NCBI GenBank assembly: GCA_039822105.1
Contig: JBCBMW010000001.1
Coordinates: forward strand, 124,001-188,000
Reading direction: 5' to 3'
DNA from: Parvularcula sp039822105
GTDB lineage: Bacteria; Pseudomonadota; Alphaproteobacteria; Caulobacterales; Parvularculaceae
DNA: 64,000 nucleotides
A program made the translations under genes and the position numbers. The notes under the pieces are model-generated. The model saw only the letters and a program-made list of their open reading frames with translations. It did no database searches and was not told where the DNA came from. Below are positions 36,243 through 44,205 of this stretch, piece by piece (positions within the stretch are counted from its first letter, which is position 1; every line of letters begins with the position of its first letter).

Positions 36243-36785
36243 TTAGAACGGGTTCAGCGTGTAACCCTCCTGTTGGAGAAGGGCGTGGGCGGTCATGGCG
36301 GAAAGGGACATCTTCACGCCCGGGAGGAGGTCATCTGTTGCCACGTCCTGATAGGCTGCACTTTGTCCGCAGACGAAGATTTGCACGTTGTGCTTCAGAA
36401 GCTCCTCAACGAGAGCAGCTGTTGCGTTGTCTTCTCCATGCTGGGCCTGATAGCGCGCATCACGCACCACATCGAAAACAGACGATCCGTGGAGGACGAA
36501 GGCGAGCTGCATGTTCTCCGGCTTCACCCCGGCGGCCGCGTGCATGTTGAGGAAGCGCGCGCCGGTGGTCAGTGAACGGCTGACCTCACCGGGTTCCGCG
36601 CCTGCTGTCACATCATAAGCGACTTTGAACGCAGCGTTGTCAGGCAGCGCTTCGCGCCCTTCGACGTCTGCGATCACGCCAAACTCGGGGATCAGGGGCC
36701 CGGGTCCAAAGCTCTCGGGCTGAGCGTTGGCTGCTGTGAGCACAAGATAAGGGAGGGTAAGGGCGGCGGCGATGATCCTGAACAT
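36243..36785 (-). CDS. Periplasmic DsrE/F-like protein
   Basis: The 180-aa product has a signal peptide (residues 1-21, ending ANA) and a DsrE/F-like alpha/beta domain. Characteristic elements are AFVLHGSSVFDVV, the single Cys in VQIFVCGQSAAYQD (near residue 139), and LLPGVKMSLSAMTAHALLQQEGY. Related proteins handle sulfur through that Cys; the exported form may bind thiols or metals. It is divergent from arsR across a palindrome, so joint control is likely. Confidence 0.8.
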   Translation of the reverse strand: MFRIIAAALTLPYLVLTAANAQPESFGPGPLIPEFGVIADVEGREALPDNAAFKVAYDVTAGAEPGEVSRSLTTGARFLNMHAAAGVKPENMQLAFVLHGSSVFDVVRDARYQAQHGEDNATAALVEELLKHNVQIFVCGQSAAYQDVATDDLLPGVKMSLSAMTAHALLQQEGYTLNPF

Positions 36786-36836
36786 AACCGCAGCCTAACG
36801 CGCCCTGTTCTCCGTCACCAAGGACCAATAAGTCGT

Positions 36837-36858
36837 TATGTCATGACCTATTGACATA
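36837..36858. promoter_or_regulatory. ArsR-type operator between dsrE-like gene and arsR
   Basis: TATGTCA (36837-36843) and TGACATA (36852-36858) are exact inverted halves with an 8-base spacer. They lie between the divergent dsrE-like gene and arsR. The size and spacing fit a site for a dimeric ArsR/SmtB repressor controlling both sides. Confidence 0.65.
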
Positions 36859-36884
36859 TTAGGGTGCGGAGCTATTTTGCCTCC

Positions 36885-37229
36885 ATGGACAAGGATCAAG
36901 CCCTGCAAATCTTCTCCGCCCTGTCACAAGAGACACGGCTCGATGCGCTCACTTTGCTCGTGCAGGCGGGGGATGACGGGATCAAAGCTGGTGACGTGGC
37001 GGCTCACCTGGGTGTGCGGCACAATTTGATGTCCCAGCACCTCAGTGTTCTTGGTGCGGCAGGGTTGGTGTCGTCAGAGCGCTTGGGGCGGACGATCCTT
37101 TATCGCGCTAATTTCGACGCCTTGCGCGGTGTTGCGTCATTCCTGATGGCCCGCTGCTGCCAGGGCCTGCCTGAGATCATCGAAGGGTTGGAAGCATCCG
37201 CCCTTAAAACCCAAGGAGCCACAGCATGA
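36885..37229 (+). CDS. arsR: ArsR-family repressor
   Basis: The 114-aa product starts at ATG 36885, 21 bases inside the longest open frame; that start gives the standard N-terminus. A winged helix occupies about residues 5-80, with recognition helix AAHLGVRHNLMSQHLSVL. A Cys91-Cys92 pair (MARCCQG) in the C-terminal helix could bind As(III) or another metal. It should repress its own operon with arsI. The arsI start overlaps its stop. Confidence 0.87.
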   Translation: MDKDQALQIFSALSQETRLDALTLLVQAGDDGIKAGDVAAHLGVRHNLMSQHLSVLGAAGLVSSERLGRTILYRANFDALRGVASFLMARCCQGLPEIIEGLEASALKTQGATA

Positions 37230-37669
37230 AACGCCTTCACCTCCATATCAGCGTCGATGACCTTCAGACATCGAAGCAATTCTACTCAGCCATTTTTGGT
37301 CAGGAGCCGACGTTTGAGAAGCCTGACTATGTCCGCTGGGAGGTCGATGACCCGCAAGTGCACCTCGCCATCAGCAGGCAAGAGGCGCGCGGCTTTGGCA
37401 TCGACCATGTGGGGATCAAGGCGGAGACTGACGATGAGCTGAAGGAGCTCGACCGGCGCTTGGCGGCGATCGAAGCTCCGGTCCGTGATGAGCCGCAGGC
37501 GGAGTGTTGCTACGCCAAAAGCGACAAGCACTGGACAAAGGACCCATCGGGCGTTGTGTGGGAGATGTTCCACACCATGGATCAGGTCCAGGTCTACGGG
37601 ACCGATCGCGGCCCAGAATTCGCCAAAGACGAGGCGGTGCAGCTGCGGCGCAGCTCAGGCTGCTGCTGA
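37226..37669 (+). CDS. arsI: ArsI/CadI-family metalloenzyme
   Basis: The 147-aa protein is a vicinal-oxygen-chelate protein of the ArsI/CadI family. Residues 1-10 (MKRLHLHISV) and GIDHVGI give metal-ligand His residues, WEMFHT gives the Glu, and the vicinal Cys94-Cys95 (AECCYAKSDKHW) match the arsenical-binding pair of ArsI. ArsI cleaves the C-As bond of trivalent methyl- or aromatic arsenicals using Fe(II). A second Cys-Cys ends the protein. ATG overlaps arsR by four bases. No arsenite pump is in the window. Confidence 0.85.
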   Translation: MKRLHLHISVDDLQTSKQFYSAIFGQEPTFEKPDYVRWEVDDPQVHLAISRQEARGFGIDHVGIKAETDDELKELDRRLAAIEAPVRDEPQAECCYAKSDKHWTKDPSGVVWEMFHTMDQVQVYGTDRGPEFAKDEAVQLRRSSGCC

Positions 37670-37720
37670 TCCTCGGCGACAGATGATGAAATCATGGCGC
37701 GGCCGGGCTAAGCTCGCGTC

Positions 37721-39742
37721 ATGGTTCGCCGATTGTTTTGGATTTCATCCCTCGCCGCGGCGCTCGTCGTCGCTGTCTCGTTTCTCGGCGGCTCGGCCAT
37801 GTGGGTCGCCCTGGGCGTCGACAAAGCCCTGACCATTGAAGGCCGCGCGGAGGCCACAGCCTCTGTGCCGAGTACCCTTGGCCAAGGCTGGCCCGCCTAT
37901 GGCGGCGACGCGGAGGGCACACGCTATTCCCAAGCGGCGGAGATCACGCCTAGCAATGTCCGTGACCTCGAGGTGGCATGGTCCATCCAAACCGGCGCGC
38001 TTGAGGGTCGCGGTGAGGCGCGCGGGCGAACGGCGTTTGAGACCACGCCGATCTTGGTCGGTGAGCGGCTGATCTTCTGCACCCAGTTCAGCGAGGTGAT
38101 CGCGGTCGATCCTGCCTCCGGGGCGGAGGACTGGCGGTTCGATCCCAAGATTGCCACTGACCGTCGCCCAGCCAATCAGTACACCTGCCGCGGCGTCTCT
38201 GCCTGGCAGGATGAGCAGGTGACCGGCGGGGTGTGCAGCACACGCATCTTTTTCGGAACCGTCGACTCCCGGCTCATCGCTCTTGATGCGGAAACAGGGC
38301 GCCCTTGCGCGGATTTCGGCGATGGCGGTGCGGTGGAGGTTGAGCCCAACATCCCGCTTCGCTGGCCGGGGGAGCTCCAGATCACCTCTGCCCCAGCGGT
38401 GATCGGGGATGTTGTCGTCACCGGCTCGGCTATTGGTGATAATCTGAGGACGGAGGCGCCAACCGGCACGGTCCATGCTTTTGACGCGCGAACAGGTGAG
38501 ATGGTGTGGCGCTTCAACCCTGTGCCCCAGACGCCGGACGATCCTGCCTGGTCGACCTGGGCCGATGGGTCTGCCCCGCTAACGGGACACACCAATGTCT
38601 GGTCGACCATGTCCGCCGATGAGGAGCGGGGGCTCATCTTCCTCCCCACATCAAGTCCCAGCCCGGATTATTACGGCGGAAACCGTGTGGGTGATAATCG
38701 GTATGCGAACTCTGTCGTTGCTCTCCGTGCCGCGACCGGTGAGGTGGCGTGGCATTTCCAGGCCGTCCATCATGATGTTTGGGACTATGACCTGCCCGCT
38801 CAACCGGGCCTCTATCAGGTGACGCGGGACGGCGAGGTCCATGACGTCGTCGCGCAGGTGACCAAGATGGGGCTGATCTTTGTCCTCGACCGGGAGACGG
38901 GGGAGCCGTTTTTGCCGATCGAAGAGCGCCCTGTGCCCCAAGACGGGGTCGATGGAGAGGTGCTGTCTCCGACCCAACCTTTTCCTGTTATCACCCCGCC
39001 CGTTGTTCCGAGCACGTTGGAGCCAGGGGACGCGTTCGGCGTCACCCTCTGGGACAAGCGGGCCTGCGCGGCGCAGATCCGCTCGTTGAGGCGAGAAGGT
39101 CTTTACACCCCGCCTGTCGAGGCCGGGACGTTGGCTTATCCGTTTCAGGGCGGCGGCGCCAATTGGGGGAGCGCGGCCTATGATCCGTCGCGGAACCTTT
39201 TGGTGGTCAACATGTCGAACCTCGGCGGTTTCGCTGAGCTGACGGCAAAGAACGGTGCCAATCCCACCGCGGGCGGCATTGTTGATGGCGCCGAGTTCGC
39301 GCCCATGGAAGGTGCTCCTTACACCATGCGCCGATCGCCATTGTTGTCGCCGCTTGGTCTTCCGTGCACCCCGCCGCCTTGGGGCGTGCTGGCCGGTGTC
39401 GATCTTAGCACGGGCGAGATCGTTTGGCGCCGACCCCACGGCACGACAGAGGATCTGACGGGCGGCTTGCTCGCGCTCAAAACAGGGACCCCCACCCTTG
39501 GCGGCCCGATCGTCACCGCATCAGGCCTTATTTTCATCGCAGCAGCGATGGATGATTACCTTCGCGCCTTCGACGTGGAGACGGGCAAGGAGCTTTGGAA
39601 GGGTCGCTTACCAGCTGGCGGACAGGCGACGCCTATGACGTACACTTATCAAGGCAAGCAGTATGTCGTGATCGCTGCAGGCGGACACAGCACCGCTGGC
39701 ACGCGCCTCGGCGATCACGTGGTCGCGTTCGCCCTCCCTTAA
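37721..39742 (+). CDS. PQQ-dependent dehydrogenase
   Basis: This 673-aa quinoprotein has a hydrophobic N-terminal helix (residues 5-32) that anchors or exports it. The rest is an eight-bladed propeller with repeated W-docking motifs such as SGAEDWRFD, TGEMVWRFNP, TGEVAWHFQ, TGEIVWRRP and TGKELWKGR. HHDVWDYD and GPIVTASGLIFI are typical of the membrane-bound glucose-dehydrogenase group. It would oxidise a sugar or alcohol in the periplasm and feed electrons to quinone. No pqq biosynthesis gene is in the window, so cofactor supply is unknown. Confidence 0.9.
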   Translation: MVRRLFWISSLAAALVVAVSFLGGSAMWVALGVDKALTIEGRAEATASVPSTLGQGWPAYGGDAEGTRYSQAAEITPSNVRDLEVAWSIQTGALEGRGEARGRTAFETTPILVGERLIFCTQFSEVIAVDPASGAEDWRFDPKIATDRRPANQYTCRGVSAWQDEQVTGGVCSTRIFFGTVDSRLIALDAETGRPCADFGDGGAVEVEPNIPLRWPGELQITSAPAVIGDVVVTGSAIGDNLRTEAPTGTVHAFDARTGEMVWRFNPVPQTPDDPAWSTWADGSAPLTGHTNVWSTMSADEERGLIFLPTSSPSPDYYGGNRVGDNRYANSVVALRAATGEVAWHFQAVHHDVWDYDLPAQPGLYQVTRDGEVHDVVAQVTKMGLIFVLDRETGEPFLPIEERPVPQDGVDGEVLSPTQPFPVITPPVVPSTLEPGDAFGVTLWDKRACAAQIRSLRREGLYTPPVEAGTLAYPFQGGGANWGSAAYDPSRNLLVVNMSNLGGFAELTAKNGANPTAGGIVDGAEFAPMEGAPYTMRRSPLLSPLGLPCTPPPWGVLAGVDLSTGEIVWRRPHGTTEDLTGGLLALKTGTPTLGGPIVTASGLIFIAAAMDDYLRAFDVETGKELWKGRLPAGGQATPMTYTYQGKQYVVIAAGGHSTAGTRLGDHVVAFALP

Positions 39743-39745
39743 GCG

Positions 39746-40102
39746 CTACGGCTGATGCCCCTCGTGTGCTGCGCGGCTATCTGAGGGCGCCTCGTTTCGT
39801 TCATCCATGCCGTAGTCGCGGACGACATGGGCCACCCGTAGCCGGTAGCCATCAAAGACTTCGTCCCGGCCCTGACGTTGTGCCGTGCGGTGGCTCTCAA
39901 GCTGGCGCCAAGCCATAACCGCTTGCTCGTCCCGCCAGAACGATAGGGATAGGATCTTTCCCGGTGCCGATAGGCTTTCAAACCGTTCGATCGACAAGAA
40001 GCCGTCAATTTCGTTGAGCTGCAGTGCGAGCTTGGCAGCCATGTCGAGATACCGGGCCAGCTGGCCATGTGCTGGCTCAACCTCAAAGATCACAGCAATC
40101 AT
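39746..40102 (-). CDS. Antibiotic-biosynthesis-monooxygenase-like protein
   Basis: The 118-aa product has the small dimeric ABM fold: strand MIAVIFEVEPAH, helix, then GFLSIERFES, a strand with LSLSFWRDEQAV, and helix HRTAQRQGRDEVF. The family includes cofactor-free oxygenases, but many members have no known activity. It is coupled to the NIPSNAP gene upstream by a four-base overlap. Confidence 0.82.
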   Translation of the reverse strand: MIAVIFEVEPAHGQLARYLDMAAKLALQLNEIDGFLSIERFESLSAPGKILSLSFWRDEQAVMAWRQLESHRTAQRQGRDEVFDGYRLRVAHVVRDYGMDERNEAPSDSRAAHEGHQP

Positions 40103-40437
40103 GGTGTCACCACAGGCGCGCGGGGCGCCGACGCCAGGGTCAGGAAGGTCCTGTCCTCGCGCCGAATGAACCGCTCCTTCATGGCAAAACTGTAGGCCTC
40201 CTGCCCGATGGGGTGAGCGCGCAGACGCTCTTTATACGATTCATAAGCGGCCAGCGATTCAAGCGTGTAAAGACCATAGCCCTTGGTCACAGACCCCTCA
40301 TGGGGCGCGAAATAGCCAATGAGATCAGCGCCGCAGGCCGGGATTGCCTGACCCCAAAGCTGGGCGTAGTGCGTGAAGGCATCCTTGGCCCAGGGTTTGA
40401 TCTCGTATTCGATGATGCAAGTGATCGGGTTCGGCAT
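40099..40437 (-). CDS. NIPSNAP family protein
   Basis: The 112-aa product shows the NIPSNAP fold: ITCIIEYEIKPWAKDAFTHY, then LIGYFAPHEG, YGLYTLESLAAYESYKERL and the RFIRREDRTFL end. Bacterial members often sit beside ABM proteins and an ArsR-type regulator, as here. Its function is unknown. It is first in the two-gene operon and reads from the promoter region shared with the regulator. Confidence 0.85.
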   Translation of the reverse strand: MPNPITCIIEYEIKPWAKDAFTHYAQLWGQAIPACGADLIGYFAPHEGSVTKGYGLYTLESLAAYESYKERLRAHPIGQEAYSFAMKERFIRREDRTFLTLASAPRAPVVTP

Positions 40438-40484
40438 TGGGCTCTCCTATCCTGAGCCACTCTTTAGCGACTCGACCCACATGA

Positions 40485-40508
40485 ATGGTTTGGTTATGAT
40501 CAAACCAT
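40485..40508. promoter_or_regulatory. Palindromic operator overlapping regulator start
   Basis: ATGGTTTG (40485-40492) and CAAACCAT (40501-40508) form a perfect 8-bp inverted repeat with an 8-base spacer. The second half covers the first two bases of the regulator's ATG (40507). It probably serves the adjacent ArsR-like repressor. Confidence 0.65.
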
Positions 40509-41187
40509 GCGTGAAGGTCCCGACATCGCGAGAACAGCTAGCCTGATCGGCGACCCGGCGCGGGCGAACATCCTCTGTGCCCTGCTTGATGGGCGCGCGC
40601 TGACGGCGGGGGAGCTGACGGAGGTGGCCGGGGTGACCAAGGCCACCGCTTCCACGCATCTTGCGCAATTGGTGGAGGCGGGGCTCCTTGCGAAGGAGGC
40701 GCAGGGGCGCCATCGCTATTTTCGTCTCGCTCACCCCGACGTGGCGTTGGCGCTCGAGGCGTTGATGGGCGTGGCAGAACGCGGCGCGGGTCGCCGGGTG
40801 CGGACGGGTCCGAAGGACAGCGCGATGCGCCGGGCGCGGGTCTGCTATGACCACTTGGCCGGTGAGTTGGCCGTTCAGCTCTATGACCATTGGCTGGAGA
40901 GCGGATGGCTGATCGAAGACAACGGCTCGGGCATCGAACTCACGTCGCGTGGTCGGGAGCGTTTCAGCTGTGCAGGGATCGATGTGCACGCTATTGACGC
41001 GGCGCGTCGGCCCAATTGCAAAACCTGTCTCGATTGGTCGATGCGGCGCTACCACCTCGCTGGCGGTATCGGCCAGGCTGTCCTCACGCTGATGGAGGAC
41101 CGGCGCTGGGCCATGCGGGAGGCAGGTAGCCGTCTGGTGACGATCACAGACCGCGGCGAAAAGGCGATCTGGCAGGCGCTGGGTTAG
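40507..41187 (+). CDS. ArsR-like HTH regulator of the ABM/NIPSNAP operon
   Basis: The 226-aa product has an N-terminal winged helix (about residues 10-85; LTAGELTEVAGVTKATASTH as recognition region) and a C-terminal domain with Cys residues in RRPNCKTCLDWSMRRYHLAG, a signature of a group of larger ArsR-like regulators. It is divergent from the NIPSNAP/ABM genes, and the palindrome between them is its likely target. Its ligand is unknown. Its end overlaps fliQ by four bases, which marks the edge of the inserted metabolic block. Confidence 0.85.
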   Translation: MREGPDIARTASLIGDPARANILCALLDGRALTAGELTEVAGVTKATASTHLAQLVEAGLLAKEAQGRHRYFRLAHPDVALALEALMGVAERGAGRRVRTGPKDSAMRRARVCYDHLAGELAVQLYDHWLESGWLIEDNGSGIELTSRGRERFSCAGIDVHAIDAARRPNCKTCLDWSMRRYHLAGGIGQAVLTLMEDRRWAMREAGSRLVTITDRGEKAIWQALG

Positions 41188-41459
41188 CCGATTCCGCCTG
41201 AACGGATGATCTTGTCACCGACTAAAGAGCCATATTTTGTGATGGCTTGGAACGTCATCGGTAGGCTGAAGACGATGGTTGCAAAGATCGCGGCGAACTT
41301 CGGAACGAATGTCAGGGTCATCTCCTGAACCTGGGTCAACGCCTGGAACAGCGCGATGCCAAGACCGGTGACGGTACCCGCGATAAGGGGCGGGCCGCAG
41401 ATGATAAGGGTCGTGATAAAACCCTCACGGATGATCTGAATGACGTCCGCCTCACTCAT
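41184..41459 (-). CDS. fliQ: Flagellar export protein FliQ
   Basis: The 91-aa product has two membrane helices (about 17-40 and 52-75) and the family motif TGLGIALFQALTQVQEMTL. It forms the export gate with FliP and FliR. It is the last gene of flgB-flgC-fliE-fliQ, its ATG sharing one base with the fliE stop. Confidence 0.93.
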   Translation of the reverse strand: MSEADVIQIIREGFITTLIICGPPLIAGTVTGLGIALFQALTQVQEMTLTFVPKFAAIFATIVFSLPMTFQAITKYGSLVGDKIIRSGGIG

Positions 41460-41767
41460 TAGATCGGCATCCGCATGATTTCTTGATAGCTCTCGATCAT
41501 TTTGTTCCGGATCGAGATCGCAGTTTCCACAGCGACTTCAGCTTTCACCGTGGCTTGCACGACCTCTTGCAGGCTCGCTTTGCCGTGCATGGCCGCGCTG
41601 GCCATTTGCTCGCTCTGTTGCACCGTTTGGAGCGTGTCCATGGAGGTGCTCTTGAGAGCTTCGATAAAGCTTGGTCCTGCGAGCTCTTTGGTCTCCATCA
41701 CACCTGACGTCATGTTGACGGCGGTGGATGATCCGTTCGCGGCGACACTGGCGATGGCTTCAATCAT
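41459..41767 (-). CDS. fliE: Basal-body protein FliE
   Basis: The 102-aa product ends with the conserved KAEVAVETAISIRNKMIESYQEIMRMPI-type helix (the last 20 residues define FliE). FliE joins the MS ring to the rod. It lies between flgC and fliQ, in the order usual in Alphaproteobacteria. Confidence 0.93.
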   Translation of the reverse strand: MIEAIASVAANGSSTAVNMTSGVMETKELAGPSFIEALKSTSMDTLQTVQQSEQMASAAMHGKASLQEVVQATVKAEVAVETAISIRNKMIESYQEIMRMPI

Positions 41768-41781
41768 GTCAGCTCAGTCCT

Positions 41782-42195
41782 TTAGCGCTCAAGCAGCGAA
41801 AGCGTGGCGGTGGCCATGCTGCGCGCTTGCTCGATGAGGTTGAGGTTGGCGTCGTAAGACCGTGTGGCTTCGCGCATATCGGTCATTTCGATCAGTGGAT
41901 TGACGTTCGGTACTTTGACATACCCGTCTGCGTTGGCTGCTGGGTGCGACGGATCGTAGGAGAGGCTGAACTCGCCTGGATCCACACCGATCTTCTTCAC
42001 GGTGACGAGATCTGCGCCAAGGTTGCGATCGAAATCCGGCTGGAAAACAATCGTTTTCCGGCGATAGGGATCGGCCCCGGGCGCTGCGCCAAGCGAGCTG
42101 GCGTTAGCAATGTTCTCTGACACCATCCGAACCCGAAGCGATTGCGCTTCAAGGCCCGACGAGGCGATTTTCATGGCTGCTGAAATAGGATCCAT
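41782..42195 (-). CDS. flgC: Proximal rod protein FlgC
   Basis: The 137-aa product has the rod N-terminal motif SGLEAQSLRVRMVSENIANA (13-32) and C-terminal DMREATRSYDANLNLIEQAR. It is 13 bases downstream of flgB and 14 bases upstream of fliE. Confidence 0.95.
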   Translation of the reverse strand: MDPISAAMKIASSGLEAQSLRVRMVSENIANASSLGAAPGADPYRRKTIVFQPDFDRNLGADLVTVKKIGVDPGEFSLSYDPSHPAANADGYVKVPNVNPLIEMTDMREATRSYDANLNLIEQARSMATATLSLLER

Positions 42196-42208
42196 GGTCT
42201 ATCCGTCC

Positions 42209-42601
42209 TTAGGCACGCGTCGACAGCGTGGCTTTCAACATGCTGACGTGTTTCTTCATGAGCTGGCTGGCGAGCTGGTACTGGCTGACGCTATCGGCCG
42301 CCTCGATCATCTGCTCTTCCAGGCTGATCTGGTTGCCTGATGGCTCGACTTCCCAACCTTCGACCCGGCGGTCTTCGCGGTAGGTCGTGTTGCCTTGCTC
42401 AGCCACCATATGGCGGTTGTGCGTGGCCATCATGCCCGCAGGCTCCACCGTGCGCAGAGCTTCGGAAAAGGGTTTGAGGTCTTGTGCGCTGTATCCTGGC
42501 GTGTCGGCATTGGCGACGTTCTGCGCAAGGAGGGTGTGACGCACACCCAGATAGTCGAGCTTCTGGCTCATGGTCTGGAAGAGGTTGATACCTTCAATCA
42601 T
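42209..42601 (-). CDS. flgB: Proximal rod protein FlgB
   Basis: The 130-aa product starts at ATG 42601, where the conserved MIEGINLFQTMSQKL begins; the upstream open frame is spurious. The rod motif VRHTLLAQNVANADTPGY and the C-terminal helix AADSVSQYQLASQLMKKHV are typical. It begins the flgBC-fliEQ operon, with a TTAAACC-type motif about 50 bases upstream. Confidence 0.94.
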   Translation of the reverse strand: MIEGINLFQTMSQKLDYLGVRHTLLAQNVANADTPGYSAQDLKPFSEALRTVEPAGMMATHNRHMVAEQGNTTYREDRRVEGWEVEPSGNQISLEEQMIEAADSVSQYQLASQLMKKHVSMLKATLSTRA

Positions 42602-42651
42602 GGGCGCGCGGGTTCTCCTGCTTGCACGGCGGCAAGAAAACCACTCGCGCC

Positions 42652-42666
42652 TTAAACCCGCATAAA
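42652..42666 (-). promoter_or_regulatory. Flagellar promoter motif before flgB
   Basis: On the minus strand TTTATGCGGGTTTAA lies 50 bases before flgB. It matches the sequence before flgE (57416-57430) at 14 of 15 positions. It could belong to the divergent fliI promoter as well. Confidence 0.5.
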
Positions 42667-42708
42667 AGATCATGGGGCAGGACGGTCTCGTTCTATGAAG
42701 GGACACCC

Positions 42709-44184
42709 ATGAGCGATCAACGCGCAGCTGCCCGTACACTTGATGAAGCCGCCTCGATGTTGCGGCATTTGCCTGGCCCTGTTTGGGAAGGCGAGATTTC
42801 TTCCGCCCTCGGTATGGTCCTGAAGGTGAGGGGGCTTTCGGGCGTCCTCTCCGCTGGTGACCTTTGCCATGTGGAGCGCCACGGCGGCGATCCATTGGCC
42901 TGCCAGGTGGTGGGCGTGGAGCGTGATCAGACGCTTCTCATGGGTTTCTCAGATACCGAAGGCGTGCCTGTTGGTGCCCGCGTGCGTTTCAATGAGCAGC
43001 GCTTCCGGATCAAAGTGTCGGACGGTTGGCTTGGCCGGGTGATTGGTCCGATGGCGGAACCCATTGATGGCAAAGGACCTCTGCCGGAGGGCGCCTTCGC
43101 AACACCCCTCCGCGGGACCCCGCCCTCAGCGTTCAAGCGTCGCCGGGTGGGTGAGATGCTCGATACAGGGATCAAATCGATCGATGCCTTCACCCCGATT
43201 TGTCGCGGTCAGCGGATGGGGATTTTCGCGGGCTCCGGTGTCGGTAAGTCGACCCTTCTTTCTATGCTGGCGCGCTCCAGTGCGGCCGACGTCAATGTCA
43301 TTGGTCTGATCGGTGAGCGGGGCCGTGAGGTGCAGGAGTTCTTGCAGCGTGACCTCGGTGAGGAGGGCCTCAAGCGTTCGATCGTTGTTGTGGCGACCTC
43401 GGATGAAAGCCCGCTTGCCCGGCGTCAGGCTGCTTATCTGACCATGGCTGTGGCCGAGGATCAGCGCAAACGCGGGCGGAACGTCTTCTGTATGATGGAC
43501 TCGGTCACCCGCTTTGCCCATGCTCTGCGTGAGATTGGGCTCGCGGTGGGTGAGCCGCCATCGGCGCGGGGTTTCCCCCCTTCGGTCTTTGGTGAGCTGG
43601 CGCACCTTCTTGAGCGCTCGGGGCCGGGTCTTGCGAACCAAGGCGATATCACCCTGGCCGCCACGGTTCTCGTCGATGGTGATGACCATGATGATCCGAT
43701 TGCCGACAGTGTGCGCGGTATTCTTGATGGCCATATCCGCTTGAGCCGCGATATCGCGATGCGCGGGCGTTATCCTTCGATCGATATTCCGGGTTCGGTC
43801 TCGCGCCTCGTCCCCGACTGTTATGTTGGCGAGGATGACGCTGCGATCGCTGCAGAAGCCCGGCGCCTTTTGTCCGTTTACGACGACAAGCGAGACATCA
43901 TCTCGATTGGTCTCTACAAACGCGGAAGTGATCCTGAGACGGATCGTGCGCTCGAGAAAGTGCCAGCGATTGAGGGCTTCTGCCACCAAGACCGCCTTGA
44001 GAGCGTGCCGGCCAAAAACGGCATGGATGCTCTCGCGGCGATTCTTGGCCGGACACGTCAAACCAACACAGAACAAGAGCCAGAAGCTGAACCTGCGCCC
44101 GAACCATCGACAGAACTCGTCGTGCCGCAGGATGTGGTGACCGAGGAGCCTGAGGCCCTCGAACCTGAAGTGATCGACGCTTAA
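42709..44184 (+). CDS. fliI: Flagellar export ATPase FliI
   Basis: The 491-aa product starts at ATG 42709 with GAAGGG upstream; the open frame extends farther but lacks family sequence. The P-loop GSGVGKST is near 175-182, Walker B near 290 (VFCMMDSVTRFAHALR) and the ASIVAGS-equivalent region GPLPEGAF earlier. It energises substrate unfolding at the export apparatus. A Glu/Pro-rich acidic tail of about 38 residues extends beyond the normal end. It is divergent from flgB. FliH and FliJ are not in the window. Confidence 0.95.
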   Translation: MSDQRAAARTLDEAASMLRHLPGPVWEGEISSALGMVLKVRGLSGVLSAGDLCHVERHGGDPLACQVVGVERDQTLLMGFSDTEGVPVGARVRFNEQRFRIKVSDGWLGRVIGPMAEPIDGKGPLPEGAFATPLRGTPPSAFKRRRVGEMLDTGIKSIDAFTPICRGQRMGIFAGSGVGKSTLLSMLARSSAADVNVIGLIGERGREVQEFLQRDLGEEGLKRSIVVVATSDESPLARRQAAYLTMAVAEDQRKRGRNVFCMMDSVTRFAHALREIGLAVGEPPSARGFPPSVFGELAHLLERSGPGLANQGDITLAATVLVDGDDHDDPIADSVRGILDGHIRLSRDIAMRGRYPSIDIPGSVSRLVPDCYVGEDDAAIAAEARRLLSVYDDKRDIISIGLYKRGSDPETDRALEKVPAIEGFCHQDRLESVPAKNGMDALAAILGRTRQTNTEQEPEAEPAPEPSTELVVPQDVVTEEPEALEPEVIDA

Positions 44185-44205
44185 GACGTAAAGGGCGCGA
44201 CGCCT

